In this document: piece after piece, positions 28,450 through 37,836 of the stretch | Layout: each line of letters starts with the position of its first letter | Position numbering within the stretch: the first letter of the stretch is position 1 | Assembly: GCF_008298035.1 (NCBI RefSeq) | Contig: NZ_CP042910.1 | Location: 5,595,001-5,659,000, forward strand | Length of the DNA stretch: 64,000 nt | Reading direction: 5' to 3' | Source of the DNA: Gimesia maris | GTDB lineage: Bacteria > Planctomycetota > Planctomycetia > Planctomycetales > Planctomycetaceae | The notes under the pieces: generated by a model | Databases searched by the model: none | Seen by the model: only the letters and a program-made list of their open reading frames with translations | What the model was told of the DNA's origin: nothing | Translations under genes and position numbers: made by a program

Positions 28450-28486
28450 AAGGAGCCCGGCATCTCTGCCCCGGGCGTGTATAATG
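28450..28486 (+). promoter_or_regulatory. hairpin-bridged ribosome-binding site of argS
   Basis: AAGGAG (28450-28455) is 28 bases from ATG 28484, too far for a normal Shine-Dalgarno site. Between them GCCCGG (28455-28460) can pair with CCGGGC (28471-28476), loop 10 bases. With the hairpin formed, about seven bases separate the site from ATG. No other Shine-Dalgarno sequence precedes the start. Confidence 0.5.
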
Positions 28487-30448
28487 AATATTCTCGCAGA
28501 AATCAGAAGTCGATTTGAACCGGTCCTGACTGAATGGACAGATGATCCCTCTTCGGTGATCGAAATGCTGAAAGCATCGCAGGATGCAAAGTTTGGTGAC
28601 TACCAGGCGAATTTCGCCATGCCCCTGGCAGCCAGAATCCCCGATTTGAAACCACGCGACCTGGCAACACAGATCGTGGAAAAAGTCGATCTGTCCGATT
28701 TCTGCGAACCCCTGGAAGTCGCGGGCCCCGGCTTTATTAATATCAAACTCAAGCAGGAATGGTTGAACACTCAGACACAAAATCTGGTGGCAGACGAACG
28801 TCTGGGGGTTGTCCCTGCAGAATCGCCACAAAAGGTGGTCGTTGACTTTTCTGCCCCGAATGTCGCCAAGCCCATGCATGTGGGACATTTAAGAAGTACC
28901 GTGATCGGCGATGCCAATTATCGCGTCCTGAAATTCCTGGGACACGATGTGGTCGGCGACAATCATATCGGCGACTGGGGAACCCAGTTTGGTATGATTA
29001 TTTTCGGGTACAAGCATTTCCTGAACGAAGCCGCTTTTGAGGAAGCCCCGGTTACCGAACTGGCGCGACTGTATCGGCTCGTGAACCAACTCTCAGATTA
29101 CCATGCGACCAAAAAGACTCTGCCTCAGCGGGAAAACGACATTGAGCAACTGGAAGCGAAACTGAAAACGCTCGAAAGTTCCGCCGACCAGACGGATAAA
29201 AAAATCCAGAAGCAAGAGAAGAAGCTGAAGTCTGATATCGCAGAACGAAAATCTGATGTCAGATCAATGCAGGAAAAGCTGACGGAACTGGAACAGAACG
29301 AAGATCTGCACAGCAAAGCCGTCGCATTCCCTGATATCGCGCGACAGGCACGAGATGAAACAGCCAATCTGCATGCCGGAGATGCTGAAAATCTTGCACT
29401 CTGGAATCAGTTCCTACCCGCCTGCCTGGAAGCGATCCAGAACGTCTATGATCGACTCGATATTCACTTTGATATGGCACTGGGGGAAAGTTATTATCAC
29501 CCCATGCTGGCAGACGTCGTCGAAAGCCTGAAACAGAAGGGTCTCGCCAAAGAGAGCCAGGGCGCAATCTGCGTCTTTATCGATGGTTTCAAAGCCCCCT
29601 TCATCGTTCAGAAACAGGATGGTGCATTTACCTATGCGACTACGGACCTCGCCACGATTAAATATCGTGCAGAGGAACTGAAGGCAGACCGTGTGCTCTA
29701 TGTTGTCGACTCGCGACAAAGCGAACATTTTCAACTCCTGTTTGCCACCGTGAACGAATGGGGATTCCAGAACCTGGAACTGCAGCATGTCAGCTTTGGC
29801 TCGGTCCTGGGTAAAGATGGAAAGCCCCTGAAAACCCGCGCGGGAGACAATGTCGGCCTGGAAAGCCTGCTGGACGAATCGATCCAACGGGCTTATGCCA
29901 TCATCGCAGAAAATGACGACGCCAAGCCCGAAGGTTCTGAACTGAGTGAAGAAAGACGCCAGGAGATTGCTGAAATCATCGGCCTGGGTGGCATCAAATA
30001 CGCCGACCTGAAACACAACCGAGACAGCGACTACATGTTTGACTGGGATAAAATGCTGGCGAATCGCGGCGATACCGCAACCTACATGCAGTATGCCTAT
30101 GCCCGCGTGTGCGGCATTTTTCGCAAAGGGGAAATAGACCGCGTAACGCTGCGGGAGAATCAGTCTGCCCTCAAACTACAGGATGAGACAGAACGGGCAC
30201 TGGCGCTACAGATCAACCGCTATTCAGAAACCCTGGAGAGCGTCGCGATTGAAGCACGACCGAACTACCTGACCAACTACCTGTTCGAACTCTCGAACCT
30301 CTTCAGCACGTTTTACAACCAGTGCCCTGTGTTGAAAGCCGAAGAGGAACAAGTCAAATCCAGCCGACTCCTGCTCTGTGATTTAACGGCCCGGGTCATC
30401 GACCACGGCCTGTCCCTTCTGGGAATTCGAACCTGCGAGCGCATGTAA
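28484..30448 (+). CDS. argS: arginyl-tRNA synthetase with coiled-coil insertion
   Basis: 654 residues, about 75-100 longer than typical ArgS. Class I enzyme charging tRNA-Arg. The Add-1 N-terminal domain covers ~1-110. The HIGH motif is HVGH (132-135) within VAKPMHVGHLRST, and NHIGDWGTQFGM follows. As in many ArgS the KMSKS loop is replaced (DGKPLKTRAGDNVGL). A highly charged heptad-rich stretch at ~205-275 (QLEAKLKTLESSADQ, then KIQKQEKKLKSDIAERK) interrupts the catalytic domain and accounts for the extra length. C-terminal anticodon-binding helices end with SLLGIRTCERM. A terminator follows. Confidence 0.96.
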   Translation: MNILAEIRSRFEPVLTEWTDDPSSVIEMLKASQDAKFGDYQANFAMPLAARIPDLKPRDLATQIVEKVDLSDFCEPLEVAGPGFINIKLKQEWLNTQTQNLVADERLGVVPAESPQKVVVDFSAPNVAKPMHVGHLRSTVIGDANYRVLKFLGHDVVGDNHIGDWGTQFGMIIFGYKHFLNEAAFEEAPVTELARLYRLVNQLSDYHATKKTLPQRENDIEQLEAKLKTLESSADQTDKKIQKQEKKLKSDIAERKSDVRSMQEKLTELEQNEDLHSKAVAFPDIARQARDETANLHAGDAENLALWNQFLPACLEAIQNVYDRLDIHFDMALGESYYHPMLADVVESLKQKGLAKESQGAICVFIDGFKAPFIVQKQDGAFTYATTDLATIKYRAEELKADRVLYVVDSRQSEHFQLLFATVNEWGFQNLELQHVSFGSVLGKDGKPLKTRAGDNVGLESLLDESIQRAYAIIAENDDAKPEGSELSEERRQEIAEIIGLGGIKYADLKHNRDSDYMFDWDKMLANRGDTATYMQYAYARVCGIFRKGEIDRVTLRENQSALKLQDETERALALQINRYSETLESVAIEARPNYLTNYLFELSNLFSTFYNQCPVLKAEEEQVKSSRLLLCDLTARVIDHGLSLLGIRTCERM

Positions 30449-30480
30449 ACCCTGCCTGCGGAGAGCTCCGTCAACACGTA

Positions 30481-30513
30481 AAAAAACGCATTCCAAATCG
30501 GAATGCGTTTTTT
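30481..30513. terminator. bidirectional terminator between argS and tRNA-Gln
   Basis: Stem 30481-30494 (A-tract plus CGCATTCC) with 30500-30513 (GGAATGCG plus T-tract), loop AAATC. Serves argS on the plus strand and the converging tRNA-Gln transcript on the minus strand. Confidence 0.93.
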
Positions 30514-30522
30514 TATTGAAGA

Positions 30523-30593
30523 TTACCCGGCAAGGGCTCGAACCTTGACTAACAGAATCAAAATCTGTTGTGCTACCATTACACTACCGGGTA
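30523..30593 (-). tRNA. tRNA-Gln, anticodon TTG
   Basis: 71 bases on the minus strand. Acceptor stem TACCCGG pairs with CCGGGTA; discriminator A; D-arm contains AATGGTAGC; anticodon stem ACAGA/TCTGT carries loop TTTTGAT with anticodon TTG (Gln); T-arm CAAGG/CCTTG carries loop TTCGAGC. The 3' CCA is not encoded. Transcript would end at the adjacent terminator. Confidence 0.95.
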
Positions 30594-30807
30594 ATGTAAA
30601 TGCTGTTTTTCAGACACAGTAGCCCAACTCGGGTTCACTGGTTCCCCAGTGCTGCCCGGCGAACGAAGTGTATTGTATCTCTCAACTTCTGGCAAGAGTT
30701 TCTCAGAGAGAAATTCCGCATCTTTGAAATTCACAGAACGCGGTTTGTGTCTTCGCCTGCTGACACAACCCGCTGTTCCTGAAGATACTGGAACCTCTTG
30801 CGTAGAA

Positions 30808-32133
30808 CTAATCGTTTCGCAGTTTGAGGTTCATCTCAGTCAGTTTTTCCCGAATTTCGTTGAGTGAGGTCACGCCGAAGTTACGGCTGGCCAGTAACTC
30901 ATCGGGGCTGCGACGCAACAGTTCGCCAATAGTTCCGATACCCAGACGGGACATGCATTTTCTTGAACGCACAGAAAGTCCCAGATCGGAAATTGGTTTC
31001 TCTGTGGCAGGGTTGTCTGCCAGTTCGGGAGGCAGAGCAGCGTAGCCGCCATCGGTTCCCAAAGACTCATGCAGGTTCTGACCGATATGCAGGCCAAATG
31101 ACGAAAGCATTTCGCGGATTTCATCGAGAGATGTCTGACCGAAGTTCTTACCAGCCAGCAGGTCATTTTCGCTGACGCGTGTCAGATCACCCAGGGTATG
31201 AATATCCATCGCATGCAGACAGTTGCGGCTGCGGACCGAAAGTTCGAAGTCGGTGACAGGACGATCCAGCAACTGCTTCATGCGGGCTTCGTTGCGGGCC
31301 GTCTCTTCATCGTAATACATGTTGTCAGCAGCTTCGATGTCCTTGAGGTACATCGCTGCCATTTCGTTTGTGGGATCTGCTTCCAGAATGCGGCGGAAAC
31401 AGAAAGCTGCAGCAGGATAGTTTTCCATATCCTCGTACAACAGTCCCAGATTCAGGATTGCTCCCAGGTAGAACGGCGGACTGGAGAGTGACTGCTCATA
31501 CAGGCGAATTGCATCTTCGTCGTTTCCACGAGAAGCGTTTTCACCAGCCAGGCGGAAAATCGCTCGTGAATGGCGAGGATCCATATCCACGGCACGTTCG
31601 AAGTATTCGATCGCGCCGTAAAGGTCACCGCGGTCTGAGCGAATGCATCCCATCTGGAAAGAATATTCAGCACGCCCGGCAGCATCCTTCGAAATCGTTC
31701 CCAATACCGATTCAGCATCATCCAGTTTCCCAACCAGACGCAGAGTTTCTGCTCTTCGCAGAGAACATTCAATGGAGTCATAACCCAGTTTGGCAGCCGC
31801 TTCCAGCTTCTGGTCTGCTTCAGCATATCGCTTCAGAGCAATCAGTGAAACGGCCTGATAAAAACAGGCCGTCGCGTTGTCTTGCACTTTTTCCAGTTGT
31901 GTGACTGCTTCTTTGTGTTTTCCCAGCAGATGCAGGGCGATCCCGGCACGGGCACTCAGTCCGGCTGAAGCCTGGCCTTCTGAAATACTTCGGATCAGCG
32001 CCTGCACTTCGTTGTTCAACTCTGAAACCTGGTCAGAGCAGACAATTTGTGACAATCGCTCTATGTCCGAGTAGCCTACACCTTCAGAGCTTTGCAACAC
32101 ACTTTTTACGTCAATTAATTCGTCGACACTCAC
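30808..32133 (-). CDS. TPR protein with two RNA polymerase alpha-CTD domains
   Basis: 441 residues from GTG 32133, chosen because AAGGA lies seven bases upstream; an in-frame TTG at 32178 would add 15 residues. Residues ~60-270 are TPR repeats (e.g. AEYSFQMGCIRSDRGDLYGA). Two copies of the RNA polymerase alpha C-terminal domain follow, ~287-352 (FELSVRSRNCLHAMDIHTLG, then NFGQTSLDEIREML) and ~379-441 (GLSVRSRKCMSRLGIGTIGE, then NFGVTSLNEIREKL). Arg265 and Gly296 of E. coli alpha are kept in both copies; Asn268 is Lys in the second and Lys298 is Thr in both. It may bind UP-element-like DNA or activators; role unknown. Confidence 0.9.
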   Translation of the reverse strand: MSVDELIDVKSVLQSSEGVGYSDIERLSQIVCSDQVSELNNEVQALIRSISEGQASAGLSARAGIALHLLGKHKEAVTQLEKVQDNATACFYQAVSLIALKRYAEADQKLEAAAKLGYDSIECSLRRAETLRLVGKLDDAESVLGTISKDAAGRAEYSFQMGCIRSDRGDLYGAIEYFERAVDMDPRHSRAIFRLAGENASRGNDEDAIRLYEQSLSSPPFYLGAILNLGLLYEDMENYPAAAFCFRRILEADPTNEMAAMYLKDIEAADNMYYDEETARNEARMKQLLDRPVTDFELSVRSRNCLHAMDIHTLGDLTRVSENDLLAGKNFGQTSLDEIREMLSSFGLHIGQNLHESLGTDGGYAALPPELADNPATEKPISDLGLSVRSRKCMSRLGIGTIGELLRRSPDELLASRNFGVTSLNEIREKLTEMNLKLRND

Positions 32134-32346
32134 ACTATTTTCCTTTATTGCAGCAGGCGCGCAGATGGAAGCAGACAATAGAGTTTATTCATACAAGCTA
32201 TTGCCAAAGTTCATAAACCCGAATCTTACAATCTGTTTAGGGAAACGGCAACCATTAAGGCCTGTTTCGCCTGTTTTCCGGCTGTCATGATGTACCTCAG
32301 CACTTCCAGACGCCAAAAACATATACACAAATACACATCCAGGCAA

Positions 32347-33765
32347 TTACTCAATCAATGCCTGGTATCCGCCATCGCAGGGGCTGCCAGGTAGATGTCG
32401 ATTTTCCCGGACCAGTTTTCGTTCCGGGTGATCCCGTAAAACATCCTGCAGGAGGTCTTCATTTTCTCGTGGATCGAATGAGCAGGTTGAATAAACGAGC
32501 CTGCCGGATGATTTCAAATGCTGGAAGGCCTGCTCTAAAAGATCGCGCTGGATCTGATTCAATTCCTTCAATGAGACTTCATCCAGTCTCCAGCGGGCTT
32601 CGGGGCGTTTTCCGAGTACCCCGGAATTCGAACAGGGTGCATCGACCAGAATTGCATCGAACTGCTTTGTTGACCATATTTCATCGGGTTGATTCACCAG
32701 ATGTGTCTCAATACAGGTCAGTCCCAGTCGCGAGGCATTCTGTTCAATTTTCTCAAGCCGGTCGCAGGAAACATCTGTAGCAATGAGCGTTCCACGGTTA
32801 TACATCAATTCGGCCAGATGGGTCGTTTTTGTTCCGGGAGCCGCACACATATCCCAGACTGTTTCTTCCGGTTGAGGATTCAGCAGATTTCCCGCAGCCA
32901 TGGCCGACTGATCCTGAATTGTAAATTTACCAGCCGAGAATCCCACGAGATTTTCCATCGCTACGGGTTCTTCCAGTCGGATTGCCTGTGGCTCGTCTCC
33001 GGGACTGACTTGAATCCCCTCTGCCTGCAGTTCTTCCAGAAGCTGTTCGCGGCCAGTCTGTAAAGCATTTATACGCAGATACAGATTATTGCGCTGATTA
33101 AACCACTGCGCCATCTGCATGGTCTGCTGCACACTAAAACGAGTCAGCCAGTCTCTAATGACCGGTAGCGGGAAACTGAAGGCTTTCGACAGGTAGCCGG
33201 CCGGATCTGCGATTGGATTTGGAAACAGACCGATTGAAAAACTACGATAGCGGTCTGCGCTGAGCGGAATCGTATTCGACTGCGGTTCAGTCGCGATGTC
33301 ATCTGCTGTCAAACGAGAAATCGATCGCAGTATGGCATTCACCATTTTTTTCCAGCGCACACGCTGCAGCTTTCCCGCCAGTTCTACTGTTTCAGAAACA
33401 GCTGCATGATCGGGAATCTGGTCCAGCATCACGAGCTGGTATGCGCCAATCTGCAGCAGAGTCCAGAGCGGAGCTTCCACTTTTTCGCGAGGCCGCGTTA
33501 ACTGGCTTTCAATAATCGTATCCAGCGTCAGTTGCCTGCGAACCACGCCAATACTGATCTCCATGGCCAGGCGCCAGTCTGCGGAAGACAGGTCGATTCG
33601 TCGTTCCCACTGCTGCATGGAATCAGAGATGAACTGATCAGTGCGACGATATTCTTCCAACAGGAAAAATGCCAGCTGTCGTGCGGAACGAAAATACTGT
33701 GGGATCGGTATTGCATCAGCATCATCGGCTGAGGCATTCTGCTGCCAGACGTTTTTCTTTTTCAC
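32347..33765 (-). CDS. rsmB: 16S rRNA m5C967 methyltransferase RsmB
   Basis: 472 residues from GTG 33765, which overlaps the aroA stop as GTGA; the frame stays open to 33828 inside aroA but that start is unlikely. N-terminal NusB-like RNA-binding domain (~20-160, [19 protein letters not shown]) and a C-terminal RsmB/NOP2 methyltransferase domain: SAM site [35 protein letters not shown] with the helper Cys, and catalytic Cys in [13 protein letters not shown]. Methylates C967 of 16S rRNA in the small subunit. Confidence 0.95.
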   Translation of the reverse strand: MKKKNVWQQNASADDADAIPIPQYFRSARQLAFFLLEEYRRTDQFISDSMQQWERRIDLSSADWRLAMEISIGVVRRQLTLDTIIESQLTRPREKVEAPLWTLLQIGAYQLVMLDQIPDHAAVSETVELAGKLQRVRWKKMVNAILRSISRLTADDIATEPQSNTIPLSADRYRSFSIGLFPNPIADPAGYLSKAFSFPLPVIRDWLTRFSVQQTMQMAQWFNQRNNLYLRINALQTGREQLLEELQAEGIQVSPGDEPQAIRLEEPVAMENLVGFSAGKFTIQDQSAMAAGNLLNPQPEETVWDMCAAPGTKTTHLAELMYNRGTLIATDVSCDRLEKIEQNASRLGLTCIETHLVNQPDEIWSTKQFDAILVDAPCSNSGVLGKRPEARWRLDEVSLKELNQIQRDLLEQAFQHLKSSGRLVYSTCSFDPRENEDLLQDVLRDHPERKLVRENRHLPGSPCDGGYQALIE

Positions 33766-35048
33766 GATGTCTGACCGCACAAGTGTTCCAGGTCTGAAAA
33801 GAACCGGGGGTAGGTCTTGACGGTACAATCCGGATCAGCAATCACAATCCCGGGAACCTTCAAGCCGACGAGTGCAAAACTCATGGCCATGCGATGATCA
33901 TCGTACGTTTCAATCGTCGCCGGTTGAATCGCGCCGGGATGAATCGTGACCGAATCATCTGTTTCTTCCACCTGGATCCCCATGCGTTTGATTTCCGTGG
34001 CAATTGCATACAGGCGATCGGTTTCTTTGTGCCGAATGTGTCCCACATTGCGAATTGTGGTGGATCCTTCGGCAAACAGCGCTACTGCTGCCAACGTCTG
34101 GGCAGTATCACTGATATCGTTCATATCCACATCAATCCCGTGCAGCGGTTTTCCCTGAACGGTAATGCTGTTGCGTTCCCTTTTGATTTCACAGCCCATA
34201 TCTTCGAGAACCCGAATGAAATTGATGTCGCCCTGCAGCGCATCCTGGTTCAATCCGTCAACGGTAACACGGCCACCGGTAATCGCGGCAGCGGCGAAGA
34301 AATAGCTGGCCGCAGAAGCATCTGGTTCGATGTCATAGGCAACGGGGCGTTGATACGTCTGTGGCTGAATTCTCCAGACTGACTCCTGAATCCGATCAAT
34401 GGTCACACCAAATTGTGCCATGACTCCCAGTGTGATATCCAGATAAGGTCTTGATACCATCTCACCTTGAATTTCGATTGTGATCGGGCTTTGGGCAGCG
34501 GGAGCCACCATCAGCAGCGCACTCAGATACTGGCTGGAAACATTACCTGCGATGGATGTATCTCCGCCCGGCAGTCCGTGCGCCTTCACACAAACTGGTG
34601 GACACCCGGTGTCCTCGGCACATGCGACATCAATTCCCAGCTGATTAAGCGAATTAACCAGATCCTGAATGGGACGCTGCCGCATTCGCGCGTTGCCATC
34701 CAATACGAACTCCCCTTCGCCGGCAGCACACAAGGCAGTTAAAAAGCGAATACTGGTTCCGCTGTTTTCCAGCCAGAGCGTCGCTTCACGACTCGGTATC
34801 TTTCCTCCGCAGCCTTCCACTTCGATGGAACAAGTCGCCGGATCATGATCGACTCTGATCCCCAGGCGGTTCAGACTCTCGATCATCACCTGTGTATCCT
34901 GGCTGTCCAGAACTCCAGTGAGATGAGTCGTGCCTTGTGCCAGTGCAGCGACAATCAATGCGCGATTAGTGATGCTTTTAGAGCCGGGTGGTCTGACAGT
35001 GCCCTGAATGGGACCTGAAACAGGAGTGACTTCGTAAGTTTTGGGCAT
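33762..35048 (-). CDS. aroA: 3-phosphoshikimate 1-carboxyvinyltransferase (EPSP synthase)
   Basis: 428 residues, full length. Joins shikimate-3-phosphate and phosphoenolpyruvate in the chorismate pathway. Conserved parts: [20 protein letters not shown] (substrate Lys and Ser), [54 protein letters not shown] and [16 protein letters not shown]. Its stop overlaps rsmB's GTG start, so the two are translationally coupled. No other aro gene is in the window. Confidence 0.97.
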   Translation of the reverse strand: MPKTYEVTPVSGPIQGTVRPPGSKSITNRALIVAALAQGTTHLTGVLDSQDTQVMIESLNRLGIRVDHDPATCSIEVEGCGGKIPSREATLWLENSGTSIRFLTALCAAGEGEFVLDGNARMRQRPIQDLVNSLNQLGIDVACAEDTGCPPVCVKAHGLPGGDTSIAGNVSSQYLSALLMVAPAAQSPITIEIQGEMVSRPYLDITLGVMAQFGVTIDRIQESVWRIQPQTYQRPVAYDIEPDASAASYFFAAAAITGGRVTVDGLNQDALQGDINFIRVLEDMGCEIKRERNSITVQGKPLHGIDVDMNDISDTAQTLAAVALFAEGSTTIRNVGHIRHKETDRLYAIATEIKRMGIQVEETDDSVTIHPGAIQPATIETYDDHRMAMSFALVGLKVPGIVIADPDCTVKTYPRFFSDLEHLCGQTS

Positions 35049-35184
35049 AAGTTAAGAGTAATCAATGATTCCGAGAGCTTCAGTAACGGCTTGAACCGAA
35101 AACAGTTTCATGCCTACAGTGAAGACACAGCATACACAGTTGACTATCAAACCAAAAGTGAGCGGCAATCAGGGATGTTCTTAC

Positions 35185-36102
35185 TCAGTTTTTTTTGATC
35201 GCATCCGGCAGCCCCTCCGCGATGGTGGGAAATGTCAATGAAACCCCCAGTTCTTCACGTAACCTTTTATTACTACAGCGTTTATTCATCCCTGCTGCAC
35301 GCTCAGTGCTGTTGAAACGTGTCGATTTTCTGCTGATTTCCCCCGATCCATCGGAATCAAAGCGAGGCTCCGGTGCATTCAAAAGTCGCGCTAACGTCAG
35401 GTAATACTCCTGCCTGGTAATCGGGCGACTGTCGCTGACCAGATAGCGGTCATCCAGGTGAATGTTCGTATCGCATCTCAGGATTGCCTGGACAATATCT
35501 GCCAGGTGAATCAGATTGAGCCAGGCATCGGGATTTCCAGCTAAAGGTTCACCCGCATTAATCTGTTCCATCCGAGCCAACAACCTGCCTGGTCCATAAA
35601 TGCCTGCCAGCCTGAGAATGACGGCTGTCGCGGCATTCGATTTCGGTACGGAAGTTGACAGAAAGCCGTGCTGTTCAAACAGTTGTTCGGCTTCCAGACA
35701 GATCTGACCGTTCTCCCGCTCCGGTTCACAGACTGAAGTTTCATCGACCCATTCCCCGGCAGTCTGCCCGTATACGCTCGTGCTGGAAAGATAAATCACT
35801 TTTTGACTACGTTGTTTCAGGACTTTCAAAACAGAATCCAGCCCCGTCACGTAAATCTCCCGCCGGGACTTGTCCGCGGTACGATCAAAGCCGACGGCGT
35901 AGAGCACTGTATCCGCTTCCGGCAGTCTTTCCAGTGATTCCGGCTGAGTGATATCTCCCAGTACGGGTTGAATGCCGGACTCCGTAAATTTGCGTGCGTT
36001 GTCTTTGGAGCGAGTCAGTGCAGAGACCTGATCCCCCTGCTTCACCCATTCTCGGGCGACAGTCAATCCGACATAGCCACAACCAATAATCAGTTTCCGC
36101 AT
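35185..36102 (-). CDS. NAD-dependent epimerase/SDR-family protein (YeeZ-like)
   Basis: 305 residues. Rossmann fold with KLIIGCGYVGLTVAREWVKQ at the N-terminus, VIYLSSTSVYGQTAGEWVDE (the catalytic Ser region), then LRLAGIYGPGRLL. The classical YxxxK catalytic Tyr is not obvious, as in the YeeZ/atypical extended SDR group. Substrate unknown, possibly a nucleotide sugar. Nineteen bases separate it from the upstream unknown gene, so they are likely co-transcribed. Confidence 0.85.
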   Translation of the reverse strand: MRKLIIGCGYVGLTVAREWVKQGDQVSALTRSKDNARKFTESGIQPVLGDITQPESLERLPEADTVLYAVGFDRTADKSRREIYVTGLDSVLKVLKQRSQKVIYLSSTSVYGQTAGEWVDETSVCEPERENGQICLEAEQLFEQHGFLSTSVPKSNAATAVILRLAGIYGPGRLLARMEQINAGEPLAGNPDAWLNLIHLADIVQAILRCDTNIHLDDRYLVSDSRPITRQEYYLTLARLLNAPEPRFDSDGSGEISRKSTRFNSTERAAGMNKRCSNKRLREELGVSLTFPTIAEGLPDAIKKN

Positions 36103-36121
36103 TTTTCAACCATTTTCTGTT

Positions 36122-36622
36122 TCAGCGTTTTCCACGAATACGCGGTGCCAGCCGTTCTGAGTGCTGCAGGACCAGCCTGATCTGTTTGTATATGTGATGC
36201 TGTAATTCCAAATCAGAGCAATCTGCTAATGACTGTATCATCTGAATTTTCTGAGGATCGAGCCAGACGAGTTCCAGTTCCTGAAAATGCTGTGTCATTG
36301 CCTGCAGACATGTAGCGAGTTCTGTTTCAGTCAGGTCGTATCTCTGGAGCACAGACTCAGTGGAATTATGCACCCGTGTCAATCGAGCCAGTGTGTTGCC
36401 CTGGGTACGGTAAAGCGTTCCGTTGATAAAAGCACGACGGAGAAAAGCATTCTGATCAAATTGATAAACGGGATCACTGCCGAAGTAGAAGGAAAAATGG
36501 CCGTTTTTCTTTTGTCCCCAGAAGAGCCGCTCATTTACCTGTTCCACCTGAAATTCAGCACGAGGGAATAGTGCCGTCGCTTCCCGCATCAGGTCTTCGC
36601 GGTCCTGTTCATGCAGAGCCAT
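36122..36622 (-). CDS. conserved-looking protein of unknown function
   Basis: 166 residues, not recognised. Soluble, with no signal peptide or membrane helix. N-terminal part has beta-rich segments (ERLFWGQKKNGHFSFYFGSD), the C-terminal part is helical (LTETELATCLQAMTQHFQEL) and ends basic (SERLAPRIRGKR). Its tight spacing to the epimerase and its coding-like composition support a real gene. Confidence 0.65.
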   Translation of the reverse strand: MALHEQDREDLMREATALFPRAEFQVEQVNERLFWGQKKNGHFSFYFGSDPVYQFDQNAFLRRAFINGTLYRTQGNTLARLTRVHNSTESVLQRYDLTETELATCLQAMTQHFQELELVWLDPQKIQMIQSLADCSDLELQHHIYKQIRLVLQHSERLAPRIRGKR

Positions 36623-36674
36623 ACACGTCCTTTTCTGAGTCGAATCCTGCAGGATTTTCTGCGCGGTCTGAAAA

Positions 36675-37622
36675 TCAATCGAACAGATGACTGACCGATT
36701 CGTTCCGATGAATGCGGCGAATGGCTTCCCCCAGCAGCGGTGCGATCGAGATCGTTCTCAAATTGGAAAGTTTGTCCTGATCGGGGATCGGCAGGCTGTT
36801 GGTGACCACGATTTCTTTGATAGGCGCTTCACTCAGCAGCTTGATGGCAGGTCCGCAGAAGACGGCATGTGAGGCTCCTACATAAATTTCTTTAGCGCCC
36901 TGTTCTTTCACCACATTGACTGCACCGACGATCGAACCTCCGGTTGAAATCATGTCATCAAACAGCAAAGCCACTTTGCCCTCAATCGGGCCGCCGATAA
37001 TATTCGCCTGTTGTGTTTCGATCGCATTTTTACGGCGTTTATCAACAATTGCCAGTGTGCCGCCAATATTATTGTTATGCTGCAGAGTACGTTTGATACT
37101 TCCCTCATCCGGACTGACGACGACGAGGTCTTTGTCAGGAATGTTTAATGATCTGAAGTAGCGATCGAGTATCGGTGCCGCATACAAATGGTCGACCGGG
37201 GTATCGAAAAAGCCCTGAATCTGTGCGGCATGCAGATCCATCGCCAGCACACGATCAGCGCCTGCCTCGTTGATCAGATTGGCAACCAGTTTGGACGTAA
37301 TCGGTACACGCCCTGAGTCTTTACGATCCTGCCGGGCGTATCCAAAATACGGAATGACCGCGGTAATGCGTTCTGCACTGGCGCGCCGACAGGCGTCCAT
37401 CAGAATCAACAGTTCCATCAGATTATCATTCACGGGAGGCGAAGTCGGCTGGACGATAAACACGTCACGACCACGGACATTCTGATTGAGCTTCAGACTG
37501 ATTTCGCCGTCAGGGAAATTCGATAATTCGACAGAAGCCAGACGAATTCCCAGATATTCTGCGATTTCTCCGGCCAGCTGGGGATGAGCTCGTCCACTGA
37601 GAAGAGTCAGATGATCATACAT
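36675..37622 (-). CDS. prs: ribose-phosphate pyrophosphokinase
   Basis: 315 residues, full length. Makes PRPP from ribose-5-phosphate and ATP for nucleotide, His and Trp synthesis. Conserved elements: FPDGEISLKLNQNVRGRDVF, PYFGYARQDRKDSGRVPITS, the metal-binding DLHAAQIQGFFD, and PRPP loop FDDMISTGGSIVGA. The SPDEGSIKR segment differs from the usual SPDxGG(V)xRA. Located downstream of the GlmU-type gene, as in the gcaD-prs pair of Bacillus. Confidence 0.95.
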   Translation of the reverse strand: MYDHLTLLSGRAHPQLAGEIAEYLGIRLASVELSNFPDGEISLKLNQNVRGRDVFIVQPTSPPVNDNLMELLILMDACRRASAERITAVIPYFGYARQDRKDSGRVPITSKLVANLINEAGADRVLAMDLHAAQIQGFFDTPVDHLYAAPILDRYFRSLNIPDKDLVVVSPDEGSIKRTLQHNNNIGGTLAIVDKRRKNAIETQQANIIGGPIEGKVALLFDDMISTGGSIVGAVNVVKEQGAKEIYVGASHAVFCGPAIKLLSEAPIKEIVVTNSLPIPDQDKLSNLRTISIAPLLGEAIRRIHRNESVSHLFD

Positions 37623-37682
37623 TTAAAACGATGCCTGCAATAATGCAATACATAGAGTAGCGAGAAAAAAATGAGCGATGCC

Positions 37683-37696
37683 GGACAGGACTGTCC
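37683..37696. promoter_or_regulatory. inverted repeat GGACAG-GA-CTGTCC between glmU-type and prs genes
   Basis: Perfect 6-base arms with a 2-base centre in the 214-base gap upstream of prs (minus). Could be an operator for prs or a hairpin; nothing else is recognisable in the gap. Confidence 0.35.
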
Positions 37697-37836
37697 AGCC
37701 TACATCCCTATTCACGCTTATCGAGTGCGAGAAGTCAAGCATGAGCTTTCGATTTCGTACGAAACTGCTCAAATGCCAACGCGCGAACTTTGTTTACGGG
37801 CTTTGACGAAGGCAAAGACAAGGGAATCCCTGACAA

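Noticed and set aside
27929-28888. 319-residue open frame on the minus strand, opposite rsfS and argS
   Set aside because: Mirrors the third positions of rsfS and argS; no recognisable motif and it would overlap two conserved genes entirely.
29414-30016. 200-residue open frame on the minus strand inside argS
   Set aside because: Shadow of the argS catalytic domain.
37640-37830. possible tRNA or small RNA between the glmU-type gene and prs
   Set aside because: Only a short inverted repeat is present; no cloverleaf or other known RNA structure could be drawn.
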